Positions 51,791 through 62,267 of a stretch of DNA of 64,000 nt are shown here, piece by piece; the first letter of the stretch is position 1; the number at the start of each line of letters is the position of its first letter. Source of the stretch: Lunatibacter salilacus (lineage in GTDB: Bacteria > Bacteroidota > Bacteroidia > Cytophagales > Cyclobacteriaceae). The translations under genes were made by a program, and so were the position numbers. The notes under the pieces are model-generated. The model worked only from the letters and a program-made list of their open reading frames with translations. It was not told the DNA's origin and made no database searches. Where the stretch lies: the NCBI RefSeq assembly GCF_009797935.1, contig NZ_VOLC01000009.1, forward strand, positions 186,001 to 250,000, given 5' to 3'.

Positions 51791-52380
51791 AGGATTGGAA
51801 TTTTTTTGAAATTCAGTGGGCTTAGCTGTGTTAGCCTTTACTGTCTTGTGAGAAACTTTGGTAATGGACGGCTGATAAATTTGATTCAATTGAAGAGTCT
51901 GATACATGTGGGCATTTACACGTTTCGTTTTTAATGGGAGTAGTGGTTTATTCCTGAAACAAATCCGATTTCATGGTTTGAAATAGAAAAATTAAGCAAT
52001 AAATTCTAAAAATTAAATTTTTTAACCTTGGGTTTTAATTCGAATAACTCCATTTACACGAATTAAAATATAGGTTTTTTGATAGATGTAGAATTATATT
52101 CTGAAAAATCGAATGTTATCATTTGATACCCTAATTGAAAACATTTGAATCCCTACCCAGCTACGGAATGTATCTACATTTGATTACGAAAAATTGCGTA
52201 AGGCCAATCTCTAAGGTAGGGAATGGCTTATCAAATAGAATTCAATTATCATTAACCCAAAGACCGAATGCAGTATCTCTCACTTCCTCCTCCAAGTCCG
52301 AATATAATTGACCTTTTTCCGGTGCATCCTCTTCTTGGATTTAGCATCCTATTTATTCCATAAACCTAAAAATTGCAGAT
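51791..52380. other. Upstream region of the SusC operon
   Basis: About 590 AT-rich nt with no gene. It should contain the promoter and HTCS operator for the SusC operon, which I cannot place exactly, followed by two leader-ORF repeats. Confidence 0.5.
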
Positions 52381-52381
52381 T

Positions 52382-52465
52382 ATGAAATCGAGCATGACGA
52401 AAGCCTCACACAGTGGGATGATTGTAATTGCGAGATTCCATGTAGCCGCTAAAAAACAATTATAA
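52382..52465 (+). repeat. Leader-ORF repeat, copy b
   Basis: A 27-codon frame, MKSSMTKASHSGMIVIARFH then VAAKKQL, stops 4 nt before copy c. It is the first of two tandem copies upstream of SusC. Confidence 0.75.
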
Positions 52466-52469
52466 ACAT

Positions 52470-52562
52470 ATGAAATCGAGCATGACGAAAACGTCACACA
52501 GTGTGATGATTATCATAGCGAGATTCCATATGGCCATCAAAAAAACAATTATAATCATATGA
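52470..52562 (+). repeat. Leader-ORF repeat, copy c
   Basis: A 30-codon frame starts MKSSMTKTSHSVMIIIARFH. One extra A near its end shifts the frame, so its TGA overlaps the SusC start codon (ATGA) instead of ending 4 nt upstream. This suggests translational coupling to SusC. Confidence 0.75.
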
Positions 52563-55500
52563 AACAACGCTTACTGCTATTGCTATTTCTGATTTCAGGG
52601 ATAGCTCACGCACAAATTAATATCATGGGTAAGGTGACCTCATCCGCTGACGGACTGGGAATACCCGGAGTCACTGTTCAGGTTCGCGGTACTACCACAG
52701 GTACCGCAACGGATTTTGATGGCTATTTTACACTAACTGTCAGCAACGAAGAGCAGGTACTGATATTCCGTTCCATCGGATTCAAACAAGCCGAGGCTGT
52801 AGTTGGAAACAGAAGGTCCATAAATGTTGCCATGGAAGAAGACTTGGCAAGCCTGGAAGAGGTAGTCGTAGTCGGTTATGGTACGATGAGAAGACAGGAC
52901 ATGACCTCCGCGCACGTTTCGGTGAGCTCGGAAATGATAGACCGTACCATTAATACCACCATTGAGCAGGGCTTGCAGGGAAGAGCTGCGGGGGTATATG
53001 TTACCCAAAATACCGGTGCTCCCGGTGGAGGGATTTCTGTTAATATCCGGGGAGTCAACTCAATTGGTGGATCCAACGAACCACTTTACGTTATAGACGG
53101 TGTGCAATTCCAACCATCCACCGTATCCTTTGGAGCGACTGCTGGCACTAACCCACTGGCAAATCTAAATCCAAGTGATATAGAAACGATGGAAATTCTC
53201 CAAGGTCCCTCTGCCACTGCCATATATGGCTCAAGAGCTACGAATGGAGTTGTCTTGATCACAACCAAAAGAGGGAAATCTGGAGAGGTAAAAATAAACT
53301 ACGGCTATCTGTATAGTTTGCAGGATAAGCCCGTGTTTACGCCGGTAATGGATCTAAGCCAATACGCCACCATGGTTAACGAGGTAAACCAAATTACTGG
53401 TGGTCAAACACAACCCACATTAATGGACCCTTCTTTACTGGGACCAGGTACCGATTGGCAATCAGCACTGTTTCGTACTGCGGCGCTACATCGACATAAC
53501 CTCAACCTAAGTGGTGGAAATGACAACACCACCTACTTTGTATCTGGGGAATTTTTCAATCAGGAAGGCGTCGCAATAGGGTCCGGATTTGAGCGATATT
53601 CCATGCGTGTCAATCTTGACAATCAAACCAGAAAATGGTTGAAAACCGGATTGAACCTTCAGGTATCTCAGACCAATGAGCAATTGGCAACAGGAAGTAC
53701 CGACGTAGTCAACAATGCACTTCAAATGGCACCCAACATACCTGTGACGAATGTCGACGGCAGTTGGGGTGGAGCAGATCCTATCAATGGAAGTAGCTTG
53801 CAGTTCACCCCGCCAAATCCAATAGCAATAGCTAACCTACTGGACAGAAGTTTCTTAAGACGCTCTGTGCTTGGAGGATTGACTTTAGAGGCTAGAATCA
53901 TGGAAGGATTGACCTTTACTACCCAAGTAAACGGTAATTTTGGCGCAAACCTGTCAAGCTTTTTTACCCCAACTTATACGCTTGGAGTGGTACGAAATGA
54001 TGTAAACTTGCTGGAAAAACGTTCAGAATCGAGTTACTATTGGAACTGGTCGCAGATTTTAAACTATTCCAAAAAGTTTGGTCCCCACCGGGTCGACCTG
54101 ATGGCTAGCCATGAGGCGCAGGCATCCCGCTACGAATTTGTAGCCGCAAATAGACAAAACTTACCGTCCAATGAGATACCTTCTATAGGTCTTGGTTCCG
54201 CACAGGGATCAACCAACAACGGAGGTATGAATCACTGGGCAATGGAATCCTATTTTGGAAGGTTAGTTTATTCATTCAATGACAAATATGTCTTGCAAAG
54301 TGCGATCAGAGCTGACGGATCTGCCAATTTTGGTCCTGAAAACAGATGGGGATATTTCCCTTCCGTATCAGGTGCCTGGAGGATTTCTGAGGAAAACTTT
54401 CTTAGCGGAGCCACTTGGATAGAAGAATTAAAACTTCGGTTGGAGACTGGTTTGACTGGAAACCAGGGCAGCGCAGGAGCGATTTTCGCCCCATTAAGTT
54501 CACCTAGTATCCCCACACCTTGGGGTGGTGGGTTTTTAGTCTCCCGATTTGGCAATCCCGGATTGCAGTGGGAAGAGACACTGACCAATAATATTGGTTT
54601 TAATTTGAATCTATTCGAAAACAGGATTCAGTTGGAAGGTGATTTTTATATCAAAAAAACCGACAATTTATTGCTCCCAAATCCATTGCCTTGGTATATG
54701 GGTACATCCGGAGAGGGAAGCATTGGAACGCCTACAGTTAATATAGGCGCACTCGAAAACAGGGGATGGGCATTTACGTTGAATGTCATCCAAATGGATA
54801 GACGGGAGTCCGGATTTACTTGGACAGGTAATTACAACGTTTCAGGATTTGACACCAAAATCACCAGGTTCTTTTCAGAAGCGTCATTTATTGACCGAAC
54901 CGCTTGGTATATGAATAATTTCACGCAGCGGGCAGTAATAGGTTCTCCGCCATGGCAGTTTTTCGGTTATCAATACGATGGCTTGTTCGAATCTACTGAG
55001 GAAATCGAGCAGAGTGCGATACCAGTTGATAACAATGGAAACCGATTACCTGCAAGCCCTGAAGGAGTATATATCGGTGATCTTAAATACAAAGATGTCA
55101 ATGGAGATGGAATAATTGATGAAAGAGATCAGACCTTCCTGGGTAATCCATGGCCTACCCTCTCTTTTGGAATGTCACAGAATTTTACCTACAAAGGATT
55201 TACGCTTGACCTATTGTTTATTGGATCCATTGGAAACAAAATATACAACTACAATAGATTTGTCAATACCAATCCTAATAACATCAACTTAGGAAGAAAC
55301 ATGTTATTGGAAACGTTCCAGTATGCCAAAATTGAACAGGACGCAAATGGGAATGACTTCCTAGCTAATCCGGGAACGGATATTCCTAGAATCACTGTCA
55401 CGGACATCAATGGAAACGGGGAAAGAATCACGGACAAGTTTGTGGAAGACGGTTCATTCTTACGATTGAAAAATGTCAGCTTTGGATATAATATACCTGT

Positions 55501-55714
55501 TAAATACCTAGCTGGTCAAAATGTAATCAGAGGAGCTAGAGTTTCTATCGGTGTTCAAAATGCGCTTACATGGACAAAATATACGGGATTTGATCCTGAG
55601 GTTGGTGCCTATGTGGGGAACAACGTATCTGCTACCAATCAATTAATTGGCGTAGACTATGGACGATATCCACTCACTAGGATGTATAACGTCAGCGTAG
55701 GTATTGACTTCTAA
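52559..55714 (+). CDS. SusC/RagA-family TonB-dependent receptor
   Basis: A 1051-residue outer-membrane transporter. A signal peptide (ending IAHAQ) precedes a carboxypeptidase-regulatory-like domain (about 20-95), a TonB-box-like EEVVVVGYG, the plug domain (about 115-225, with GSNEPLYVIDGVQFQ and TAIYGSRATNGVVLITTKRG) and a long barrel ending ...NVSVGIDF. This is the importer of oligosaccharides, working with SusD. It is the first gene of the PUL operon and starts inside the end of leader-ORF repeat copy c. Confidence 0.96.
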   Translation: MKQRLLLLLFLISGIAHAQINIMGKVTSSADGLGIPGVTVQVRGTTTGTATDFDGYFTLTVSNEEQVLIFRSIGFKQAEAVVGNRRSINVAMEEDLASLEEVVVVGYGTMRRQDMTSAHVSVSSEMIDRTINTTIEQGLQGRAAGVYVTQNTGAPGGGISVNIRGVNSIGGSNEPLYVIDGVQFQPSTVSFGATAGTNPLANLNPSDIETMEILQGPSATAIYGSRATNGVVLITTKRGKSGEVKINYGYLYSLQDKPVFTPVMDLSQYATMVNEVNQITGGQTQPTLMDPSLLGPGTDWQSALFRTAALHRHNLNLSGGNDNTTYFVSGEFFNQEGVAIGSGFERYSMRVNLDNQTRKWLKTGLNLQVSQTNEQLATGSTDVVNNALQMAPNIPVTNVDGSWGGADPINGSSLQFTPPNPIAIANLLDRSFLRRSVLGGLTLEARIMEGLTFTTQVNGNFGANLSSFFTPTYTLGVVRNDVNLLEKRSESSYYWNWSQILNYSKKFGPHRVDLMASHEAQASRYEFVAANRQNLPSNEIPSIGLGSAQGSTNNGGMNHWAMESYFGRLVYSFNDKYVLQSAIRADGSANFGPENRWGYFPSVSGAWRISEENFLSGATWIEELKLRLETGLTGNQGSAGAIFAPLSSPSIPTPWGGGFLVSRFGNPGLQWEETLTNNIGFNLNLFENRIQLEGDFYIKKTDNLLLPNPLPWYMGTSGEGSIGTPTVNIGALENRGWAFTLNVIQMDRRESGFTWTGNYNVSGFDTKITRFFSEASFIDRTAWYMNNFTQRAVIGSPPWQFFGYQYDGLFESTEEIEQSAIPVDNNGNRLPASPEGVYIGDLKYKDVNGDGIIDERDQTFLGNPWPTLSFGMSQNFTYKGFTLDLLFIGSIGNKIYNYNRFVNTNPNNINLGRNMLLETFQYAKIEQDANGNDFLANPGTDIPRITVTDINGNGERITDKFVEDGSFLRLKNVSFGYNIPVKYLAGQNVIRGARVSIGVQNALTWTKYTGFDPEVGAYVGNNVSATNQLIGVDYGRYPLTRMYNVSVGIDF

Positions 55715-55724
55715 AAACTTCAAA

Positions 55725-57389
55725 ATGAATATCATGAAGATAAAAAATAAATTAAATATAGGATTGGCTTCGTTGCTTTGGGTAGCAACATTCGTAGCCG
55801 GCTGTTCGGACGATTTTCTTGACAGGCCACCCTTGGATGCCATTGTTGACGCAAACTTCTACCAAAACGATGGTCAGGTTTTATCGGCTACGGCACCACT
55901 TTACAACATTGTATGGTTTGCCTACAATGACAAAGCCTCCCATGGGATTGGTGATGCACGGGGGGGCATACTCACGACAGGTTCTTACCAATTGGAAAAT
56001 GTCAGGTTCAACACTACTGGAGATACGCCAGAGAACGGCGATGCTTGGAGATCATTCTTCAATGTGGTAGCACAATCCAATTCAGTGATTTACAATATCA
56101 CAGCCTTTGCGGGAGAGGAAGTTAGCACCAGAATTTACAACCATGGATTGGCCGAAGCCAAATTTATGCGGGGTCTTGCATACTCTCATCTGGTACAAAA
56201 TTATGGACCAGTACCTGTGATTACTAATAATACCACATTGCTTCAGGACACAACGTTGGCCAGAAATACAGAGGAATCTGTTTGGGAATTTATTATGCAG
56301 GACATGAGATTTGCCGCAAAGAATCTTCCAGATCAATCTGTTCAAAGTGGAAGGTTGAATAAATGGAGTGCGGAAGGTATGATGGCAAAGATGTTTTTGA
56401 CCAGAGCAGGTATTACCGGAACACGCAACAGGACAGACCTTGATTCTGCAGCCTATTATGCCAAAAGGGTTATAGACAATAGTGGCAAGACCTTACTGCC
56501 AAACTATGAGGATTTATTCAAAGTAGCCTTTAACAACAACGTGGAGACCCTGGCTGCTTTACAATGGACTTACAATGCGGGACAGTCAGGTGCTTGGGGT
56601 GCCCAAAACTCTGTCCAGGCATTCTTAGCCTACGGGTCTGAAATCACTGGTTTCGGTGATGGCTGGGGGGGAGATATTGGTGCCTCTAAGTGGATGCTTG
56701 AACTGTATGATGATTTCGCTTTTGATACCAGGAGGAAAGCAAGTTTTATGTTCCCGGGTGACCATTATCCTTATATTACTCAAGTTCCAGCAGGTGGGTC
56801 CGCACAGCAACTTCGCGTCCCAGCGCAAGAGGAAGCCGGAAGGGCATTTGTCACCCGTGCTTGGGTAAAAAAATATGTAGTCGGAAGGCCTGAGGACAAT
56901 GACGGTAGAGTGGTACAACAAGGTACAGAAATTAATACTTATATATTAAGGCTTGCTGACGTTTACCTAACCTATGCGGAAGCCATTGTGGATGTTAATC
57001 CCGGAGCAGCCCTCACCTACGTCAACCTAGTAAGAGACAGAGCCGGTGTAACTCCGCTTGAATCAGTTACGTGGGACGATATTTTCAAGGAAAGAATCAA
57101 GGAGTTTGCCATGGAGGGACAGGCATGGTATGAATTTACTAGACTTCATTACTACGACCCTGCCAAAGCTTATGAGATTTTATCTAACCAAGATAGAGGT
57201 ACATTCCGTGTCTATGCAGACAGAATTCCCGATCCTACTTTGTGGGAAATTGAAATTCCAGAGTTTGACACGACTCCCCGATTTTTCCAAGTATCATCAG
57301 GAAACTTCCGGATTCCAATTCCTTCAGCGGAACTGGCGAGGGCTCCCAATTTGAGGAAAGCCCCGGTGCCGTATAATTTTGGAAATTAA
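55725..57389 (+). CDS. SusD/RagB-family outer-membrane lipoprotein
   Basis: A protein of about 554 residues from the ATG at 55725; the frame opens slightly earlier, inside SusC. The signal ends in lipobox VAGCSDD. SusD core: RPPLDAIVDANFYQNDGQVL near 30-49, then TPR helices with NHGLAEAKFMRGLAYSHLVQ and RNTEESVWEFIMQDMRFAAK, and the C-terminal RIKEFAMEGQAWYEFTRLHY. It caps the SusC barrel and binds glycan. It precedes the SusE-like gene. Confidence 0.95.
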   Translation: MNIMKIKNKLNIGLASLLWVATFVAGCSDDFLDRPPLDAIVDANFYQNDGQVLSATAPLYNIVWFAYNDKASHGIGDARGGILTTGSYQLENVRFNTTGDTPENGDAWRSFFNVVAQSNSVIYNITAFAGEEVSTRIYNHGLAEAKFMRGLAYSHLVQNYGPVPVITNNTTLLQDTTLARNTEESVWEFIMQDMRFAAKNLPDQSVQSGRLNKWSAEGMMAKMFLTRAGITGTRNRTDLDSAAYYAKRVIDNSGKTLLPNYEDLFKVAFNNNVETLAALQWTYNAGQSGAWGAQNSVQAFLAYGSEITGFGDGWGGDIGASKWMLELYDDFAFDTRRKASFMFPGDHYPYITQVPAGGSAQQLRVPAQEEAGRAFVTRAWVKKYVVGRPEDNDGRVVQQGTEINTYILRLADVYLTYAEAIVDVNPGAALTYVNLVRDRAGVTPLESVTWDDIFKERIKEFAMEGQAWYEFTRLHYYDPAKAYEILSNQDRGTFRVYADRIPDPTLWEIEIPEFDTTPRFFQVSSGNFRIPIPSAELARAPNLRKAPVPYNFGN

Positions 57390-57411
57390 TTCACTTAATA
57401 ACCATACTCAA

Positions 57412-58686
57412 ATGAAAAAAAATATCATTAAATACATATATAGCGGAACAGTTCCTTTCCTTCTGCTTCTTGTGGGTTTTGGATTCGTATCCTGCTCAGA
57501 AGATGATAATCAGGGAATGGCTGCTCCTATCATCGAAAGGATTCGAAATACCGATCCGACTACCGCTGATTCAGCATTTGTTAGTGCCACGCTTGGTTCT
57601 ACCCTTGCGATCATCGGTAATAACTTGGCGACTACGCAACAAGTATTCTTAAATGATTACCCTTTGGGCGTCAATCCAGCATTTACCACGAATACAACAA
57701 TACTGGTACAGATAAATGATTCTGTACCAACGGTAGCCACGAATCCCAATGTGGTCAATAAGATTCGGGTAGTGACTCAATATGGAGAGACCTCCATGGA
57801 TTTTCAAACTTTGCCACCTCCTCCTCAGATTATGCAGGTTAAGAACCAGTTTCTTAATTCTGGGGATGAATTGATGCTATATGGTCGGTATTTCTACTTT
57901 GTGGACACTGTTTATTTTCCTGGAGAGGATGTGTTTGTAACTTCAGGCATTTCAACCAATTCCACCGGCACCACGCTGAGAGTGACTGTTCCTGAGAATT
58001 TGGACTTTTCGGAGGGAAACAGTATTTCTGTGGTAAGCCGAAGTGGAGGTTCTGTAGTGAACAGAAATACCCAAATCTACGATGGATTGGGAATGATTGC
58101 CGACTTTGATACAGATGGCGTGTTAGGTTGGCCTTGGAACTGGGGGTGGGGACTCTCCGGAGAAATGATCCGAAGCGAGCAGCCTGGTATACAAAGTCTG
58201 GATGGTAATTTCGCTGGGATGAATCAGGCCTTTCCCGGTAGTTTTGGCTGGAACAATGATAAGGTGCTAAATTTGGCAGCATGGAGCGGGGAACAATTTT
58301 TCCCGACAGCACCTACGGATAGGTTTAGTCCTGGAGCGGCAACATCCCAATTTGACATTCGATTTGAGGTTGCTGTAAATACTTCCGAATCTATTGAAGG
58401 ATTATTAATGCAATTATGGTATCCAAATGCCAGTGGCAATGAGCTTCAGGTCAATGTTCCGATCAGTGACTTTGTACGGACCACGGATGGAGAATGGTAT
58501 ACCATGTCGGTTAACTTGAGCAGTTTGACCAGTGGAAACATACGGTTAAATACTTACAGTAATTTCTTGGCAGGTGGCGGTGATGGAGTCAAACAGCTTA
58601 GGCTGGTTGTCCAGAACAGTACCGGATCGGATATCTCTGCCGTAGTTGGTATTGACAATGTCAGGGTAGTACGGGCAAACTTCTAA
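57412..58686 (+). CDS. Surface glycan-binding lipoprotein (SGBP/IPT-domain)
   Basis: A 424-residue lipoprotein from the ATG at 57412 (lipobox FVSCSED). Two IPT/TIG-like domains (about 45-125 and 130-215) with FVSATLGSTLAIIGNNLATT and FLNSGDELMLYGRYFYFVDT precede a C-terminal domain (about 225-424) with a WPWNWGWGLSG segment and LVVQNSTGSDISAVVGIDNV. The layout matches the SGBP-B type that extends from the surface to bind beta-glucans. It is the third gene of the PUL operon. Confidence 0.82.
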   Translation: MKKNIIKYIYSGTVPFLLLLVGFGFVSCSEDDNQGMAAPIIERIRNTDPTTADSAFVSATLGSTLAIIGNNLATTQQVFLNDYPLGVNPAFTTNTTILVQINDSVPTVATNPNVVNKIRVVTQYGETSMDFQTLPPPPQIMQVKNQFLNSGDELMLYGRYFYFVDTVYFPGEDVFVTSGISTNSTGTTLRVTVPENLDFSEGNSISVVSRSGGSVVNRNTQIYDGLGMIADFDTDGVLGWPWNWGWGLSGEMIRSEQPGIQSLDGNFAGMNQAFPGSFGWNNDKVLNLAAWSGEQFFPTAPTDRFSPGAATSQFDIRFEVAVNTSESIEGLLMQLWYPNASGNELQVNVPISDFVRTTDGEWYTMSVNLSSLTSGNIRLNTYSNFLAGGGDGVKQLRLVVQNSTGSDISAVVGIDNVRVVRANF

Positions 58687-58719
58687 TAGTTTACAGGTAA
58701 TGTAAATGATAAATAACTA

Positions 58720-58753
58720 AACAAAGGGATGGCTTAAGCCATCCCTTTGTTTA
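58720..58753 (+). terminator. Strong terminator after the SusC-SusD-SGBP operon
   Basis: A 13-bp perfect stem (ACAAAGGGATGGC and GCCATCCCTTTGT) with a TTAA loop, followed by TTATA. It separates the SGBP gene from the CRTAC1-like gene. Confidence 0.88.
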
Positions 58754-58778
58754 TAAAATTGATTCTTTTAATCAGCCT

Positions 58779-61700
58779 ATGAAACTCAATCAGTTACGGC
58801 TTTCAACCCTCCTTTTATTTATTCTCTTGCAACTTTCAATTACAGGTTGTAATGAAAAACCTGTGGATTTAAAGGAGAATACTCTGTTTGAACGGGTGCT
58901 GGGAACTGATTCATCTATTGAATTCAACAATTCCATTACTGAAAATGCGCTTGCGAATATCCTTACGTTCCAATATTTCTATAATGGAGGTGGCATTGCA
59001 GTGGGGGATGTCAATAATGACGGATTGATGGATCTGTATTTTACTGGCAATATGGTCGAAAACAGGCTCTATCTCAACAAAGGGAACTTCCAATTTCGGG
59101 ACATTAGTTTTGCCTCCAACACCCTTGGAAGGCAGGATGGCTGGGCTACAGGGGCGGTCATGGTAGATATCAATCAGGACGGTTTTGACGATATTTATGT
59201 GTGCTATTCAGGTGATTTTCAGGCCGAACAGCGACGGAACCAACTTTTTGTGCATCAGGGATTGGATTTGGATGGACTCCCAATTTATAAAGAAATGGCT
59301 GCCGAATTCGGATTGGATGATCCAGGCTACAGTACATCGGCGCTGTTTTTTGATTATGATCTGGATGGTGATCTGGATCTGTTATTACTACAACATAATC
59401 CGAGGTTGTTCAGTAACCTGGATTTGAACCAGTACAAAAAAAGATTGGAGGAATTTGAACCCGACATGCATTCTAAAATCTACAGGAATGAAGAGGGGAT
59501 CTATAGGGATGTTACAAAAGAGGTAGGGCTCGCCACAAATCCGCTGAGCTATGGGTTGGGTGCTGGCATATCAGATATCACAGGAAATGGGTTTCCGGAT
59601 ATCTATCTCGGGAATGACTATTCAGCACCGGATTATTTATATGTTAATAACGGAGACGGGACATTTACTGATCAGTCCGTCGAAATGCTTGATCATATAA
59701 GTCTGTATACGATGGGAGTAGACGTGGCGGATATCAACAACGATGGCAAGCCCGATATTTTTACTTTGGACATGCTGCCCGAAGACAACAAGCGGCAAAA
59801 ATTATTATTCTCCCCGGAAAATTACGATCATTTCGAGCTGATCAAAAATGCAGGCTTTCATTATCAGTATATGCGGAATATGCTGCATTTAAATAATGGG
59901 GATGGAACATTTAGCGAAGTCGGCCAATTGGCTGGAATATCAAACACAGACTGGAGCTGGGCACCGCTTATTGCTGATTTTAACAACAGCGGTCATAAGG
60001 ATCTATTTGTCAGCAACGGATTTTTAAAGGACTTTACCAACCTTGATTTTATTAATTATAGAAACGACTATTTGAAGGACTCCAAAGTAGACCAAGAGGG
60101 TATCGTACAATTGATAAATGCAATGCCGGCCACGCCGCTTCAAAATTACATCTTCGAAAATCAGGGCAACCTTAAGTTTACAAATCAATCGAATGCCTGG
60201 GGCTTAACTGAATTTTCTAACAGCAATGGGGCGGTGTACGTGGACTTGGACAATGACGGTGACTTGGATTTGGTTGTTAACAATATCAACGAAGAAGCTT
60301 TTGTTTATAAAAATCTCAGCAGGGAGAAGGACGATACCGGATTTTTGCAGGTGGTTTTGATTGGTGAAAAAGGCAATTTGAGCGGTTTTGGAAGTAAAGT
60401 CACGCTGTATACCGGGGGGCAAAAACAGTTTTTTGAGCAGCAACCATACCGGGGTTATCAGGGTAATGTTGGGTCAGTTCTACATTTTGGATTGGGGGGT
60501 TACAAGGAAATTGATTCGCTCGAAGTCGTTTGGCCTGATGGAGCTAGAAATTTGCTTATTAAACCTGATATCAATACTAGGATTGAAGTGAGAAAAAGCA
60601 ACGGAGATGAAAATCTCAATGTCGCAAAAGTGAAAAACTCACGTTGGGCTAAATCCGAGGTTTTAAGTTTAGGAAATCCCTCCAGGTATTTTCGGGATTT
60701 TAACCGTCAGGGGCAGTTGATGGAGGGTTTGAGTAATAGAGGAACCCATTTAAAAGAGATTGATCTGAAAGGTGATGGCAATTTGGAAGTGTTGGCACTT
60801 GGCAGTTTGGGTCAGCAGCCTGTTCTAATTTCTTTAGAGAATGGGGAATATTTAACCAGAAACATTCTTCCAGAAGGAACTGAAATGGAAGGGCTGATCA
60901 CCGATGCGGTTATTTCTGATTTTAATGGGGATGGATTTCAGGATGTGTTTTTGGTAGCAGGTGGGTACCATGATTTTGTTCCGAATGATCCGAGAATGAC
61001 AAATAGGCTACTGATCAATGACGGAAATGGGAATTTGAATCCATCAAAACACTATACAGACCAAAACCAAGCTAGTCACTCCAAAGCCGTAGCCATTGAC
61101 CTGAATCAGGATGGATTTATGGATTTGGTTTTGGGTGGATATTATTTGCCGGGCAGGTTTCCTGAGTCTGCTTCTGGTAAAATCTTGATTAACCAAAGCG
61201 GAAAAGACTTTAAAGAAATTGCCGTCCCCAGCCTGCAGCGTGTCAATGCGATTGAGGTAGCGGATTTGAATGGGGATGGTATTGAAGAAATAGTAGTAGC
61301 CTCCGACTGGGCACCTGTACAAATTTTTAAGTATGGGAATGAATCCCTAGAAGACCATACTGCTGACTTTTTTGATATCAGCGAAACTGGTTTGTGGAAA
61401 AGCCTCCTTGTGGAGGACTTGGATGGCGACGGTTTACCGGAAATCATTGCTGGTAATCTTGGGAAAAACTCGCAGTATACCGCCAGCACTACGCAACCCA
61501 TGGAGATGTATTATGCAGATTTTGACGACAACGGATCGATAGATCCAATACTGACTTTTTACATTCAGGATAAAACCTATCCCTATTTGTCCAGAGAGGA
61601 ATTGTCCAAGCAGCTCTATAAAAAGAAAGCGATGTTCCCTAGCTATGAAGCCTATGCGGAAGCGGGATTATCGGATATATTAAATAAAAAAGAGCTTGCC

Positions 61701-62087
61701 CTTGCCCAAAAAATGGATGTTACTACGCTGGAAACAAAGCTTTTCCAGAATATCGACGGAAGGATGACAGCCATGGAACTTCCAATAGAAGCCCAGTTAG
61801 CTCCTGTTTATGCGATTATTTCCATTCAGGGAAATGATAGCCGAAAAGAAATTCTCCTTCTTGGAAATCAGGAAGAGGCCAGGCTAAAAATTGGAAGAAT
61901 TGATGCTAACCACGGTGTCCTGTTACAAATCGGGGACAGCTTGGAAAGCATAACCTATATACCTCAATACATTTCCGGGTTTTCCTTAAAAGGAGACATC
62001 AGAAGTGTAGTCCAACATAACGATGACCTTTGGTTTGGCAAGTCTGAGAACCAAATTGAAATCTATACCCCAAACAAGCAACCATAA
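58779..62087 (+). CDS. FG-GAP/VCBS-repeat lipoprotein with ASPIC/UnbV domain (CRTAC1-like)
   Basis: A 1102-residue lipoprotein (lipobox SITGCNE). Many calcium-binding DxNxDG-type loops of FG-GAP/VCBS repeats are present (VGDVNNDGLMDLY, DINQDGFDDIY, DLDNDGDLDLVV, DFNGDGFQDVF, DLNQDGFMDLV, DLDGDGLPEI), forming one or two beta-propellers. An ASPIC/UnbV domain lies near 560-610 (HFGLGGYKEIDSLEVVWPDG). Such proteins are common around Bacteroidota PULs and adhesion loci; the ligand is unknown. It is transcribed separately after a strong terminator. Confidence 0.87.
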   Translation: MKLNQLRLSTLLLFILLQLSITGCNEKPVDLKENTLFERVLGTDSSIEFNNSITENALANILTFQYFYNGGGIAVGDVNNDGLMDLYFTGNMVENRLYLNKGNFQFRDISFASNTLGRQDGWATGAVMVDINQDGFDDIYVCYSGDFQAEQRRNQLFVHQGLDLDGLPIYKEMAAEFGLDDPGYSTSALFFDYDLDGDLDLLLLQHNPRLFSNLDLNQYKKRLEEFEPDMHSKIYRNEEGIYRDVTKEVGLATNPLSYGLGAGISDITGNGFPDIYLGNDYSAPDYLYVNNGDGTFTDQSVEMLDHISLYTMGVDVADINNDGKPDIFTLDMLPEDNKRQKLLFSPENYDHFELIKNAGFHYQYMRNMLHLNNGDGTFSEVGQLAGISNTDWSWAPLIADFNNSGHKDLFVSNGFLKDFTNLDFINYRNDYLKDSKVDQEGIVQLINAMPATPLQNYIFENQGNLKFTNQSNAWGLTEFSNSNGAVYVDLDNDGDLDLVVNNINEEAFVYKNLSREKDDTGFLQVVLIGEKGNLSGFGSKVTLYTGGQKQFFEQQPYRGYQGNVGSVLHFGLGGYKEIDSLEVVWPDGARNLLIKPDINTRIEVRKSNGDENLNVAKVKNSRWAKSEVLSLGNPSRYFRDFNRQGQLMEGLSNRGTHLKEIDLKGDGNLEVLALGSLGQQPVLISLENGEYLTRNILPEGTEMEGLITDAVISDFNGDGFQDVFLVAGGYHDFVPNDPRMTNRLLINDGNGNLNPSKHYTDQNQASHSKAVAIDLNQDGFMDLVLGGYYLPGRFPESASGKILINQSGKDFKEIAVPSLQRVNAIEVADLNGDGIEEIVVASDWAPVQIFKYGNESLEDHTADFFDISETGLWKSLLVEDLDGDGLPEIIAGNLGKNSQYTASTTQPMEMYYADFDDNGSIDPILTFYIQDKTYPYLSREELSKQLYKKKAMFPSYEAYAEAGLSDILNKKELALAQKMDVTTLETKLFQNIDGRMTAMELPIEAQLAPVYAIISIQGNDSRKEILLLGNQEEARLKIGRIDANHGVLLQIGDSLESITYIPQYISGFSLKGDIRSVVQHNDDLWFGKSENQIEIYTPNKQP

Positions 62088-62113
62088 AAAGCTTAATGTT
62101 TCATTCCTTACAC

Positions 62114-62197
62114 GTGAAATCGAGCATGACGAGATCGTCACACAGTGAGATGATTATAATTGCGAGATTCCATATGGCCATTGAAAAACAATTATAA
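62114..62197 (+). repeat. Leader-ORF repeat, copy d
   Basis: A 27-codon frame begins at GTG (VKSSMTRSSHSEMIIIARFH then MAIEKQL) and stops 4 nt before the ATG at 62202. The same start-to-stop length as copy b. Confidence 0.75.
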
Positions 62198-62267
62198 TCA
62201 TATGAAAACGAAGATAACCTCTCTTGAAAGCAACCTGCATACTATCAACGCATCTAACTCAAAACCT

